A DNA stretch of 64,000 nucleotides from Lepas anatifera. Taxonomy: Eukaryota; Arthropoda; Thecostraca; Lepadidae. Position numbers and translations under genes: made by a program. The notes under the pieces are model-generated. The model made no database searches and was not told the DNA's origin. It saw only the letters and a program-made list of their open reading frames with translations. Position 1 is the stretch's first letter, and every line of letters starts with the position of its first letter. This document shows positions 22,382 to 34,299 of the stretch, in pieces. The stretch covers positions 1,286,501 through 1,350,500 of the forward strand of contig JAOTON010000896.1 in NCBI GenBank assembly GCA_034440635.1, written 5' to 3'.

Positions 22382-23940
22382 TCAGCTGGTAGATAGTGTA
22401 AATTAATAGTGTATATTAGGTAGTTTATGTACTAAATAGTTAAACATTTGTTAAGTAAACTTCTAAATAGCTCGTTGTCTATTGTCAGACAGCCGCAGAC
22501 TCAAACACAGCACCTGCGGGGTAGCAAAACGACTGGTCCCTGAGTTTCCTCTTCCCACAGCGCAGCTGGCCCGCCACCTTTGCCGTATGTATGCACATGC
22601 ATGGCGGATGCAGCCAGGAAGAGTTGACTGAGTACGCAGCTAAGTGCATTGCTGGCTCCGGCTCACCAGAGCTTCCTCATCAATCCTCTGCATTTTGAGA
22701 CAGCGGTACAAATGGGACGGCGCTGGGTCTGCTACGTACCAGCCCTTGACCTTGTTGGTGAACAATCGCCATGTATGTCTGTATGTATGCATGGACATAC
22801 ATCCATCCAGCGGTCCACTCCCGCTGCGGTAACTACACCGGGAATGACGCGGCCTGCGCCCTCACCAAAGGTGTGGCATTGCTCCCGGATTGACCTTTGA
22901 TGATTTAGTTACCATGTTCCCGTATAAGGACGGAGCTTTGAAAAACATATTAAGTTTTAAATTCTCGAGAAAAATGAATTCTCCGTTTGCCCAACATAAG
23001 CAGTGGAAGTGGGCCAGTCTTAACTGTTGAAAATATTCGAGAGTGGAAATTAGACGCCCGGTTTTTGTGGATCCACTAAAATCATTTGTCACGCAGTGGA
23101 ACCCCAGCTGCCCCAATTAACAATGATAAAATGACAGCTCTTTTATCCCTGACAACTTCTGAAGGCAGCTGTCGAAGCCGAGACAATCCGGTTCGAGGCT
23201 AGACACGAAAAAAACTGCATATACGTCAGACAGCTTCAAAACCAGCAACCAGCTGCAACCAGCTTCAACCAGCCTCAGAACACTGGAGAAAATCCATGGT
23301 AGCAAGCGGAAGAAAATGCTAGAATAATTGTACAGGTACCCATTTAGGGGAGGGGAGCGAGTGTCCCCCTGACCTGCAAGCTGATGTACGCAGCCCCCTG
23401 TTTCCCTGTTTTTAACACTCAGCTGGCTCTCTCAGCGGCGGACGCGTCGTGAGTCATTTCCAATAGAAAATGAGTTTGTGACGTCATATGCCCGCAGCAG
23501 TTGGTAAATTTCAAAAGGCAACACTAACTGGTTGTTTTGCACATATATTGGAAAAAGCAGGAAAATTACCTTAACCCTTGCTCTTACAGGGTGGGGGGAA
23601 GTGGGGGGTTGATGGAAACCAGACCTCTTTCAACAGCAAGCGTAGATCACCGAATGTGACGTCACACCTCGTATGATATAACATGGGATTTTTTAATTAT
23701 TTATTGTCCAATTTTTTGCAAAAGACGCTCAGACTCGAAGATGAAATTTTTATGCGTTGCATTTGAATAAGCTTCATTACCGTGTACTCTCAAAAATTTG
23801 TAAACGAGCAGCGTCATTAACAGCAGCATCTTACCCGTCCTGGAAGGTGACGTGATAAACTTAAGTCCTACAGAATTGGCATCAGTTGTGAGCTCCCGTG
23901 CCGACCAACAGGCTGAATTTTCCGCAAAGCAATGCTTTTA
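22382..23940. other. Unassigned sequence
   Basis: No gene recognised. Short overlapping frames at 22644-22900 lie in a moderately GC-rich patch without family resemblance. A small tandem CAGC.ACCAGCT.CAAC repeat occurs at 23235-23275. Confidence 0.3.
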
Positions 23941-23944
23941 TTAA

Positions 23945-24808
23945 CACGCGCATTGACAGGGGGAGGGGGGTTCGGAGATCGAGTTTTTCGGAGAAAACAT
24001 AAAAACGGCGGCGCTATCGCCGCCGTACTTGGCATACCTTTTTCTCAACATTTTTACAACTTTTGTCACAATTTTAAGGTTAGGTCATCTCAGGTCAGGT
24101 CACTAGTATAGGTCCAGTGACCTGACGTAAAAAGTTTAAAATATCATAAGTCAGAACCAGATGAACTTAACCGATTGAAACTCATATCACATAGTGGGCC
24201 CACCGAGTTCTCCAAAATATTTTCCAAGTATTTTTATATCGATGACTTAAGCTCAGGTACGAGCCATGACCTCTCCATTGGAAATACATGGGAAAAATGG
24301 TTTTGACTGAATAACTTAGTAATGAATGGTGATGAGCGTTTATTTCAACTACATTCGATTTGCCTTGGCTTTGCGGTTCCTAATGATGTGCATTGTGTTG
24401 TGACCTGTTTTTTACCTTTGTTTTTACCCCCTCTTACTTAACCTGACCTAAGGTCAGGTTAAGTCCCATATTTGACCTTATTTGGCCTAGCAAGGTCATG
24501 CTACATATCATTAGATTCGGCTTGCTACAGAGGATTCCAATGGTCTAAATTGTTTTGCTCTATCATTATTTGTACAGAGGAAATGACCAAAAACCTTGAT
24601 TTACATGCTGTCGCTGTGGTGGCATGTCTTGACCTCTAATGACATTAAATATGACCTGAAAAAGGTTCAAATATTTTCGATAGAGAAGTGGATGGGATAC
24701 TCAGCACTGTGTATCGTTTTTTGCTATCTAGCGTGGTTCTCGAGATCTTGGGGGGGGCAAGTACCCCTGTCAAAGCAAAGGTGACTCAGGCCGCGGTCAA
24801 TGCGCGTG
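23945..24808 (+). mobile_element. Family A TTAA element, full length (864 bp)
   Basis: TTAA (23941-23944) precedes CACGCGCATTGAC, and GTCAATGCGCGTG precedes TTGA (24809-24812), a one-base-mutated TTAA. Near the left end is a hairpin: ACGGCGGCG, loop CTAT, CGCCGCCGT (24005-24026). Next come TACTTGGCATACC and a block rich in AGGTCA. Related copies are at 1-266, 7956-8235, 50036-50510 and 61820-62454. No transposase is encoded. Confidence 0.8.
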
Positions 24809-24812
24809 TTGA

Positions 24813-25830
24813 TCCGTGCCCCACCGGGGGTCCGGCGCCACCCTCGCCCCACCGGGGGGCCCATCGATGGCCCCCTCTTACTTCGAAAATATGGGGGTTA
24901 GTGCAAATCTCCAAAGTGCACTAGAAAGCTCGCGTAAATTCAGTACGAAATTACTTGCATGTTTAAGCGCTCAGGTCAATGGTATGACCTCCAGAGGTTA
25001 AGCTAGGTCAAGATAGGCTATTTTCACTCAAATATGCAATGCTTAAGCTAACTGGGCATAACTCTTATGTCATCAGAGCTATTCAGATCTGGTAAAGTAC
25101 ATTTGATAGGAAAATGCCAAACCTTTTCCCGCTATGTGGAACGTAATGACCTCTTGCCAGTTGTTTAACCTCCAGAGGTCACCTCGTGACCTAATACGGT
25201 GTGAGGTCACGAAATGTCAGAAAGTAACCTTGCTGTATATCAAATGAAAGCCAGTGACGAGACATGTAAGATGATGTTGATTCAGCGCTTTAGCTTGATT
25301 AGGTCAAAAGTTATTGTCAAAATACTTTTTTTGACCCGGTGGCCTTGGTTAACCTCAGAAAGGTCAAAGGAAAATATGGCCCCTGGGATCCGTGAAAGGG
25401 TGTCTAAGAACGATTTTCTGAGCATGCCGAGCATTTACAATCGTTTTTATGACTTTTAGATCATAAGACAGCTTTTCCCCATGCATTTTCAATGGGAGAG
25501 GTCACCTCGTGACCTGACCGCAGGTCAAGAAACCGAAAAATCCCGGACATACATCTTATAGACCCTGGAGGGTCATGAAGTGTAGGAAGTTTCAAATCGA
25601 TCGACTTAGAAATGTAGCTCTTATAGAGCTCAAGAGTTGAAGTGAGCTGATCTTGGTTGACCTCGCCTGATGACCTGACCTTGGGTGACCCAGGGTAGAA
25701 AATTTCAGGGATGGTGGAAAAATGACGAGGTGAGAGATAGAGTTCTCAACCGCGGTGTTGCGCCTCGTTCTTTTTCTGCTATCCCGAAAAACCTTAGGGG
25801 GCCATCGATGGCACCCCGGTGGGGCGAGGG
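24813..25830 (+). mobile_element. Family B TTAA element, full length (1018 bp)
   Basis: The left end begins right after the end of the A element and contains CCCCACCGGGGGTCCGG. The right end is the complement of CCCTCGCCCCACCGGGG, followed by TTAA (25831-25834). The interior matches 271-1290 throughout. The A-then-B order repeats the arrangement at 1-1290. Confidence 0.8.
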
Positions 25831-25834
25831 TTAA

Positions 25835-26374
25835 AAGCCAATCGCGCAGGGAGGGGAGGGGCGCAGCAATCCTCACTGCCCAGTAAGGGCGAAGGTGGTG
25901 AAAATCAGATTGTTTTTCTTAGTCCCTTGGCTATCAGTAGGTAGGCAGGAGTGTCATTCCCTATCGAGTGTACCCATTTGCATGTTAACATGTCACCGAT
26001 AATAATCTGGAAATGTCTCAATGATCGGGTAAAATTGATGGGTCACACCACTTTTTGCCATATTTACTTACAGGTTTTTTCTTCTAAATTGATATTTGAT
26101 TATGACAAAAGGCCAAACCCCTTCCTTCAACATTAAATCAAGTATCTCCTTGGATACCACGTAAAACCATCAGCTAGCTTGCAGGCTTGCTTGCATGAGC
26201 TTGGATGGTACTAAAAGACATTTGCTCTTTGGATAAAGTTGAAGACACACTTTTGTTACTGAGAGAAGCTAGCACGGCCAAGTAAAAAACAGCATTAAAA
26301 ATGTCAATTTTTATGCGTGTAATGTAAATACAAGAAAATTAAGGCCACCACAAATATGAAAAGACAGAAAAGTC

Positions 26375-26376
<2 letters not shown>
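25835..26376. other. Unassigned sequence
   Basis: No gene or repeat recognised. Confidence 0.3.

Positions 26377-26469
<93 letters not shown>
26377..26469. repeat. (AT)n microsatellite, 93 bp
   Basis: An uninterrupted AT run. The apparent open frame across it is an artefact of the repeat. Confidence 0.95.
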
Positions 26470-26473
<4 letters not shown>

Positions 26474-26975
26474 CATACACACCACCAAAGACAACAGACA
26501 GAGCAATGTAATACATAGAGTGACAAATCAACTAAAAGACAGAATGAGAGGGAGACGCGAGTAAACAGAAAAGGAAAATAAAAGCAAGCAGACAGTGCGA
26601 GGGTAAAAGCAGCGGAGCAAAAGCCACCCAATCTTACAGCAGATTTCCGGCGCACATAAACCTCTCATGGCTTCAGACGTCTCGGGGCCATAGGGGATCC
26701 AGGCGCCGCCCCAAGGGATTTCCCAGCTTTAGAAACCGCCGATTTGACAGGTGCTGAGAGGCAGAGTTAGGCTGGAGTTGCCGGCTTGACTCTGCTTATG
26801 TCGTCAATTTCGACGCATACTCAGGGTCCGACCAATCTCGAATCGAGTGAAATATGAGACAACTTCCCAAACGTTACAAAAAAAAGATTTCAAGACAATG
26901 CGTACAAGGTTTGGTATGAAGTTGCCATCACGTTCTTCATCTTCATCCATTTTCATATTCGAAAAATCGACTTAT

Positions 26976-27330
26976 CGCCTCCCCGAAAACTCAGTTGGTA
27001 GAGTGTTGGGCTCCGGTCTGCTCAGTAATATGCAGTGGTAGTACATGTCCACGCTTGGGGTCGTTTCCCTTGAGACGCTCCGGCGCTTAATTTTTATCCG
27101 GCGTAGGTCGGCTGTCAATTGACCGGTGAGAGGATGACCTGAGCGAGGGCGGCCGTCCCTGTGCTTTGTGGGACGCTACACTTTGGCTTCTAAATTGATC
27201 CTTCATCGCGGGAGTTGCTCGTTCGTGTGGCGGGGTCGGGGTCTCCGTGACAAGTCCACTGATGACTTTAGTGAGGCTCCGACTCCAATAACTGAGCTTG
27301 CAAGGACTTGGACAAAATTTATTAAAAATA
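26976..27330 (+). mobile_element. tRNA-derived SINE, plus copy
   Basis: It starts with a degraded GCC.CCCCG..A(A/G)CTCAGTTGGTAGAG tRNA-like head with an A box. The body (GGCGGCCGTCCCTGTGCTTT, then GGGGTCGGGGTCTCCGTGAC) matches 22172-22381, 35712-36064 and 43703-44052. It ends near TTGGACAAAATTTATTAAAA. The copy is full length at about 350 bp. Confidence 0.85.
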
Positions 27331-27713
27331 TGGTGGTGTCAACCGGCCTGGGGCTGCTAATTTCATCCATTACCACACTGAACAAAATATCCGGCCACCC
27401 ATCACCCCCTGACCAGCTGCGCTGGCATTTTTTACGTCGTAAAACCATCCCTATACGACATTGGAACTAACCAAACAGCAGTCTTTACGGTTGTAATTAC
27501 ACCAGCTTGCAGTACGATGTTGAAAGGTCGTTCAAACTAGTGTAGATGGGGTAAATGATGGCACCATGTCGTCCGGAGGTAGCGCAGCAGAACGACCATG
27601 TTACCACCGCCTGATTTTGCAGCGTGGGTTTCACGCGGCGTGCGCCATCTTGAATTAGTGGTGTTCCTGAAAAAAGTTTTAACACCCTCACACCTTTGGT
27701 TTAACACCCCCAC

Positions 27714-27948
27714 ACACCTGTGCAAGGTGTTGATACCACCATAGACGGACTTCAGGGTGTATGTGAACCCCTGGGGGTGGTGTTAGGACCAGCAACACCC
27801 AGAGCGGGTGTTGATACTGCTACACCTTAAAGGGGTGTAGATAACACCCGTTCAGCTCGCACCTTCCTGAGGTGTTAAACACCCTGAAAAGGTAAAAAAC
27901 ACCCCATCGGGGTGTTACCACGGGGTATCGAACACCCCGTTATGGTGT
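27714..27948. repeat. Left array of ACACC-N7-GGTGT palindromes
   Basis: 17-nt units with exactly seven central bases start at 27714, 27767 (ACCCC arm), 27795, 27822, 27859 (GCACC arm), 27879 (degenerate), 27899 and 27932. The seven central bases differ between units, while arms and spacing are kept. Confidence 0.85.
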
Positions 27949-27949
27949 T

Positions 27950-29300
27950 GGCACGTGCATTCGGGCGTCGTTTCTTGTGCGCAGGCGCGAACAGACAATG
28001 TTCAAGGCCGTCCTGAAGAACAACAGTCAGTGTGAAAGTGTAGGTGAAAGGTGATGGTTCTCTTTGATTTTTGGCAGAAACAGGCATTCAAACCTAAACA
28101 TTCCTGCATTGGTAAGTGTTGACTCATCCAAGAGGGCAATAGGACCGCCGTAGCTATCATTGGAGCGAGTTTGCCTTGTTGGTATTTAAGTCACTTGTAC
28201 ATGCAACCACTTCAGGCGTTTGAAACCTCCAAAGCGTGTCTTCAGCGCCCTATTTGGTTCCCTTATAGGCAATGGCATAGCCAGGATTCGGCCAAGGGGG
28301 GTTCAACTACCGTCGGCCCCCAGGCCGGGGCCCCCCTTAGTAACCAAGACCCATCTCCTATATTTTTCGTAGAGTAATTTAACATTATAAAATGTACGCA
28401 ACCGAAATTTTGATGTGCCTTTTTAAGTGTTTTTTTCTCGATCCGACCAAGCGTTGGTAAATTTCGGTCATAAAATATCAATGCTGGCCCATGCCTATAT
28501 GGCAGCGTGACTATGATAACAGCTTTGTGGCACATTTCGGGAAATTAAATGTTGCTGCGTGCATGATGTTCAACCTGACTGTACCTCAATTCACTCTGGT
28601 AATCAGACATGAAATTATTAAAGGATAGTCGTTTTGAGCACTATGAAATGATCTTCTACGGAAAAATGATTTCCAATTATTTCCGGGTGCCGAATTCATG
28701 AACTATTTAATCAGGAAATTTCCAAAGAAATGGAAAAATGAATCAAAATACAAGGGGTATGGTAGCGTGTCTCGGACGTCATATAACATATATTCCGCGA
28801 ATAGATCCTGATGAATTTACCGTAGTTACTTTCTTACCCTTGCTATGTTGTAAATGAGGAAATTACCAAGACAATAGGCGCCCGAGACATATATCGCCTT
28901 GGCTCACTCTGTTATTGTAATTTTCAACCTTCATACCTATTTTTTTGTTTTTGGGATCATGCTCATCAATTTCTGTCATTACCCTTGTTTGTCTGATTTC
29001 CTACGAAAATATTTGAAAGTTGTTTATTTCAGAATGTTAAGGAAGGTAGTTGTTGGTATTAAGCTAATAGATTAAACATCAGCTGAAGTGCCAAATTTCC
29101 TGTTCGATTCGCTACTATTGATGATAACACTAGATTCATTTTTGCCTTTCTTTCGGTAATGGTGCCTGATCGACATGTTTCAATCTGTATTTTTTGGTAC
29201 GCAATGGGCGTAGATAGGTACATTTCCCCATAGTTTTTCCTCTAACTTTCCAATCACTCTCTGACCATGATCTTTACTTCATGTTTGTGCTCGGTGTCCA
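27950..29300. other. AT-rich interior of CACTA-like element
   Basis: No transposase recognised. Near 28271 a hAT-end-like phrase (AATGGCATAGCCAGGATTC) begins a G/C-rich stretch to about 28340. Confidence 0.3.
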
Positions 29301-29301
29301 G

Positions 29302-29567
29302 TGCAGGCGCTGGAACTGGCGGCCACCATGCTCGGTGAGGAGTGCCGGCACGGGGAAGAGTGCAGCGACTGTGGATGCATCTTACGCCGAACCAAGCAGG
29401 GCCTGGCCATCGGCGACGTCGAGTTCGCCGCGGCAGCCCACGGTGAAGTAGGAGCGGCGCTGCAGTGGGCCGCTGCCCACGCCGTCTACGGACCCAACTT
29501 CACGGGAGGTCACCGCTACTCCGCGGCCCTTCTCTACCGGTTGTATGGTTTTAATATCAGCCGATGA
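29302..29567 (+). CDS. Possible exon, GC-rich, hypothetical
   Basis: A pyrimidine-rich stretch ending GTGTCCAG (to 29301), with an alternative CAG at 29304-29306, could be a 3' splice site. The frame then stays open to a stop at 29565-29567. It encodes a cysteine-containing start (MLGEECRHGEECSDCGCILR) and an alanine-rich part ending HRYSAALLYRLYG. GC content is well above the flanks, and third positions are mostly G or C, as in a real exon. No family is recognised. Its place between two palindrome arrays suggests a transposon exon or a captured host exon. Confidence 0.35.
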
Positions 29568-29932
29568 GGATCACGGTCAAAAAGCTTGCTGACAATGATA
29601 AGATAAAGGATGGACGTTGTCGGCTGCTTAGTTTTTTTTAAATGAAATTTGGGATTGTCAGAATGACAGAAGCAAAGCCCGAGCAAGTGATTAGCTCTGT
29701 CGCTGTTCTCCTCACCGTCTGCGCTCATATGCTCAATCCTGCAGTTTATTTATTGTGGCATATGTTCGCTCTGCACCCAAGGTACTTTCAAATACATTTT
29801 CATTCTTTATAGTGTTGTTTGGCGTACGGTGGACATTGCAATTGATGAAGTATAATTTCAGTTTTCTTCACAAACGGAGGACGCATGGAAAAATTATATG
29901 TAACACCACATACACCTAATTTAAGTCCCGCT

Positions 29933-30228
29933 ACACCCCATCGGGGTGCAGAATGCACGGGGTTGCCGACACCAAAAATTCGAACACGGGGTGTTGCAAC
30001 ACCCTAACGAAGGGTTAAATGGAATGAGACACCAGAAATGGGTGTCGTTGGAATCGCTGAACACTCGCAAGGGGTGTCCTGTTACACCTCATTTCGCAGG
30101 AGTAACCCCTGACAGGGGTGTTTTGGCTACACCCCGTAGGGGGTGCGTGACACCGAACTGTGGTGTCCAAAAAACACCCTCGAGAGGTATCACTTTTAAC
30201 CATTCCACCTTACCCCCGACCGAGGTGT
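29933..30228. repeat. Right array of ACACC-N7-GGTGT palindromes
   Basis: Units start at 29933, 30029, 30061 (ACACT arm), 30105 (ACCCC arm), 30150, 30174 (GGTAT right arm) and 30212 (ACCCC arm), all with a seven-base centre. Units at 29999 and 30129 are degenerate. This is the same geometry as the left array. Confidence 0.85.
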
Positions 30229-30245
30229 CAAAATTTTTTTCAGTG

Positions 30246-31197
30246 CTCGATCGTCTGCGGCAACAGGTGTGAGCCCTATTTGTGGAGAAAGTGAGGTGAA
30301 TTTTGGAGTTTTTTTTGGACCTGAGGCCAATGTGAGTGACGACACTTTTCTCAACAGTCTTACTTTCTGTCGGCGGTGCCAGGAAACAGCTTTTGCTGGG
30401 GACTTACATATATCTGAAATCGGTATGTAGGCAATTGCAGGACATTCAAAATTAAACGAGACGTGCGAGACGAGTTGTTCGAGGCGTTCTGGCGTTGTAC
30501 AGGCCTGAGGAGTTTTTGCCATTTGTCATGTGCCCCTGCGATTGCCATTACCATTTTCATATCATTTTCGTTGCCCGAGGCCGGTCAACTGACCGCAGCC
30601 AACAATATACCCGGCCAGCCCGTCAGAGGGAAAATGTGTTTTGGAAGCCCAGCTCGTTTCTATTCCATGCAGGCAGACCAAGTCGGTGTAATGGGGCACG
30701 CTATGGGTAGGGGCGGCAAGGTGAGAGTAGAACTGGTACTAAAAGCCAAATCAAGGCTCATTTCTGCCCGCAATGGGCGCTCGCGAAGGTCAGTTTTACC
30801 AAAACCCATGTCGGGCGCCGAAAGCGCCCGACATGGATGGCAGGCGGCACTTTAGAGTCGAAGCGTTTGGGGCGGGGTGGGGACGCTGCCCCCCCCCTTG
30901 GGTGCGCTATTAGAATTTGCCTTAGAATTTATTTACTTATTAGAATTAGAACTTAGAATTTAGAACTTGTAATGATTCAGAAGCTTTGCAATCAATATTG
31001 TGCAGTGTGCATGAGTAGCTGCAGGAGGGAACGGTTGACCAGACAAGATGTACTACTTTTAAATGTGAATCGGTCCCGTACGGAAACTGGAAAGCGTATA
31101 TTACATTGTCGCACCCCCCGCTTTGCACAACCAGGTGACTCCTGATTTATGTGAATTCGGGGCAAATAGTTTTCCTCGGGCGCTACGTCACCACGTG
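30246..31197. other. Unassigned stretch with a perfect 13-bp hairpin
   Basis: No gene recognised. CCATGTCGGGCGC (30806-30818), loop CGAAA, then GCGCCCGACATGG (30824-30836) is a perfect inverted repeat in a GC-rich patch. Below it is an A/T-rich stretch of repeated TTAGAATT words (30911-30965). Confidence 0.5.
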
Positions 31198-31201
31198 TTA
31201 G

Positions 31202-32080
31202 CACCCACCCCGGTGGGCCTCAGAGTCACCTTCGCCCTGGTGTGGGGGGTCAAACACTCTCTCGAACTGGGCTCCTATACGGGATATCGAAAACACGTGA
31301 AGGCTGGTCGATAGCCAATACAAATGCATCAAGAAACTATATCGATCTCTTTTTGGCTGAGGTAAATATTGAGGTCATGACAGGTCAAAGAATGTGGCAT
31401 GTTAGAGTAGTGTTTTTGGGCTCTAGCGTCTGGCAGAGTTGAGATAGAATCATTGTTTAGGCACCGTTCGCTTCCTCTCGTTACAGAAAAACGAATGATG
31501 TATAATATGGTACTGGTATAGTATGGTAATATGTATACTAGGTCAAAGAATAAAAAATAACCTGACCTGAGCTCCGGTCAAGGCCACGATCTGACCTAGC
31601 ATAGTCAATATGCATATCAATCGATTCACAATCACAATCAAAACGTAATATTATCAAAATAAAAGCTTTATCATCATTCACTGCAAGGCTATTGACCCAC
31701 AAGTCCAACTTAAGTAGCCCCAGATGACCTTTCAGAGGTCACAGGCCCAAAATTGCAGCATCAAATGATTTTTTCGGCCAATTTTCAGTTTTCCTCTCCA
31801 TGTCCAATGGAGAGATCATAATCCGTACCTGACCCTAGGTCATCAATATGAAAAATCCCGGAATACATTTTGTAGCACTTTTTGTGCCTATTGTGTGGTG
31901 TAAGTTTCAATTCGATAGACTCGCCCTTTTTACTTTTGCCACCTTAAAATTTTTGGAGGTGAGCTTGACCTGCATTAGTGACCTGACCTGATATGATCCA
32001 GCCATAACATTTAAGAGAAAGTTGCAGAATTGATCAAGGATAAGGTGTGCCAGGTACGGCGGCGCTTCGCTCTTCGCATA
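31202..32080 (+). mobile_element. Family C TTAA element, 3' truncated
   Basis: After a mutated TTAG site it begins CACCCACCCCGGTGGGCCTC and CACCTTCGCCCTGGTG. The interior matches the reverse complement of 35539-36761 (GGCTCCTATACGG, AAGAAACTA.ATCGATC, CTTTTTGGCTGAGGT). It is rich in AGGTCA. It stops shortly after GGTGTGCCAGGTACGGCGG, before the far end. Confidence 0.7.
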
Positions 32081-33181
32081 ATAACGCATATGTGTGATGT
32101 TCAGTAAGCCTCACTGCGGATGCAGGAATATTATTGTCTGGTTGTTTTGTATCATTGAAGGGACTATTTGTCGCATTGTGTGCATGATTCATTGCCTATA
32201 TTGAAAAGTTAAGTGACAACTTTCAGTGTTAGACATTAGGTTGGCGACAGGACTGAGGTTTTCCTCCTCTGGCTGTGAAGAACAGACGCTTAGAAATCGA
32301 TTTTAGGTGGTGACCCAGGAAATTGGACGCAGTTTTTTCTGCGCTCCCTATGTATCTATTATCATTGGTGCTGTAGTAAGGCCGCCTCACTGTTGTTGGC
32401 CACCCCTCCTTTGCAATCCGCGGTCACTGTAGTGAGTGGCTGACTAGGATTTGTTCTTGCTTTGATGAGCAATAGCTGCTTATCAAATATCAACTAGATT
32501 CACGGTCATATTATACACAAGATCCATGTTTTCCATTCGCAAGCTTATGGTCATCGCCGCCTGAGGGGTGGATTAATTTGAATTTTTTGTAAAAAAACGA
32601 AGCATGGGATAACTTTGCTTCTCTTTTGCCCCCTCGTTACCTTACGCCTTCAAATAGCTACCTAAGATGATATGCTTATTCAAATATGAGCGTTCAATCA
32701 GCGTACATTGCGGCAATTGATCCAGCCCGTTCAAAAAGGTAATGCAAGCCATGCCAGTCTCCAAACAGCTGGCCAACGTTGGAAACTTGGATGATCTCAG
32801 CTGAATCACCTGTCACTTTGCTGCATTTGAGCCGCCCAGCACAGTTTACAGCCACCATCGTGTTTGGCCCACGAGACGCGCTGATGTCCCAACTCAGCTC
32901 ACACGGGGAGTCAGGGTGAAAGTTGGCATGCTACCAGACCCTCAGCAGCCGTGTGCTCCGCCATTTATGTGCCCGGCTGAAATGACGGTGGCCAGAAAGA
33001 CTATCAGACAGTGAATCATGCATCGGTAGGGAAGGCCTACATGGCTACAGAATTCAGTGTCTGGGGATCTGACATGAATTTACAATCACCTTTAAAAGGC
33101 TCTAGTTGATATTGTACTTGACAAGTCTAACTAAATTTAATATTTCATTTAAGAGGTCAATACATGATAACATCCATTTGT
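32081..33181. other. Unassigned sequence
   Basis: No gene or repeat recognised. Confidence 0.3.
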
Positions 33182-33874
33182 TTAAACCCTCGTCCCGGTG
33201 TGGGGGGGTGTTTGAACACCCCTTCAGGGTTTTCTGGCGGCACGAAAAAACGGCGGTACGAAACACCGCCGTAGGCACGCTGCCTACTTGGCACACCTTA
33301 TCTGTGATCAATTTCGCAACTTTCTCCAAAATTTTAACCCTTTCGTTCCCAGTCGTCGAGATCTCGACCACCAAAAAGACTTCAGGGCTACGCTCGCCAC
33401 AGATTTCCAAATTCAGCAGAGTTCTCCAAACTCCGTTGTTAGATGAAAGATGGACCACGCTGTCATCACAGCTGCAAAATTGTGTTCTGTCATGTTTAAG
33501 GGGGAGTGGGGGGCATATCAAATCTGGGCATATCCAACGACGGGCTTTATGGGAAATGACTACATTTGTTTTTCTCAGGCTATCAGACAAAGGTCATAAT
33601 TATTTATTCTTTTTTATTTGATGTGGTAGCCAGAGAGTCAGGCAGAACAACAGTACTCACTGTTTTGTTAGGGCTTCAATGTATCGTGACTTAGAAACAA
33701 AACAATTTTGGTGGTCGAGATTTCGACCACAAGGAGGATATCCGTAAACTAGGTTCTGTCATAATTTGGTTTGGACATTCGGCAAATTTAGAGCCAAATG
33801 TGAGCAGGTATTGCAAAAACAGCCCGGTTTTCAAAATCTTGACATAAACAAACTTAGGGGGCACAAGGGGCAGG

Positions 33875-34031
33875 CAATGGTGGATACAAGGGGGTGGGCT
33901 AGGGGCTAAACCCCTCCCGAAATTTCAGAGTACCTTTGGTCAATACATAGCCGGGGGGCCGATAAGAGGCAATGGTAGGAGAGGTCCAAAATCCCAAGCC
34001 CTCCAGAAATTAAATCCTGGAACCGCCACTG
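33875..34031. mobile_element. hAT-like MITE, copy 2, inside piggyBac
   Basis: It starts CAATGGTGGATACA and ends GGAACCGCCACTG, and shares the GGGCTAGGGGCTAAACCCC..CCCGAAAT core with copies at 5376 and 52189. The flanking 8-mers GGGGCAGG and GAGACAAG agree at 5 of 8 positions. Confidence 0.65.
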
Positions 34032-34299
34032 GAGACAAGTGATCCGCCTCTCCCTCAGTCGAAGTTCTGCCGACCTGAAACGTCATCGGCGCACTGATAA
34101 AAATTCGTTTTCCACCCCAACCCTCTCCCTAGGACGGGAGTACATACTCCTCTGCGAGGCTGCAAACCAAGACCAAAACGGGGGACATTTACGTAAGCCC
34201 GTGCTTACAAAGGGCAAATAATGTAAAAATATGGGTCGAGGCCCACCACTTCAGGGGATGTCTCTTCCTGGCTTCCAGTCTGAGGAGAGTCGTCCCCTC

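Larger units (their letters stand above)
27665..30245. mobile_element. CACTA/EnSpm-like element, 2.6 kb, palindrome-array ends
   Basis: The left end CCTGAAAAAAGTTTTAACAC (27666) and the reverse complement of 30226-30245 (CACTGAAAAAAATTTTGACA) form imperfect inverted termini. Both flanks carry arrays of 17-nt palindromes ACACC-N7-GGTGT. Subterminal repeat arrays plus a CACTG terminus are the CACTA/EnSpm pattern, but no transposase is recognised and no clear 2-3-bp duplication remains. The interior holds an exon-like frame at 29302-29567. Confidence 0.6.

Noticed and set aside
26311..26655. 115-codon minus-strand open frame
   Set aside because: A third of it is the translation of the AT microsatellite, and the rest resembles no protein.
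33102..33621. Overlapping open frames of 160-170 codons on opposite strands
   Set aside because: They cross the junction between a family C element and the piggyBac insertion, and neither resembles a protein.
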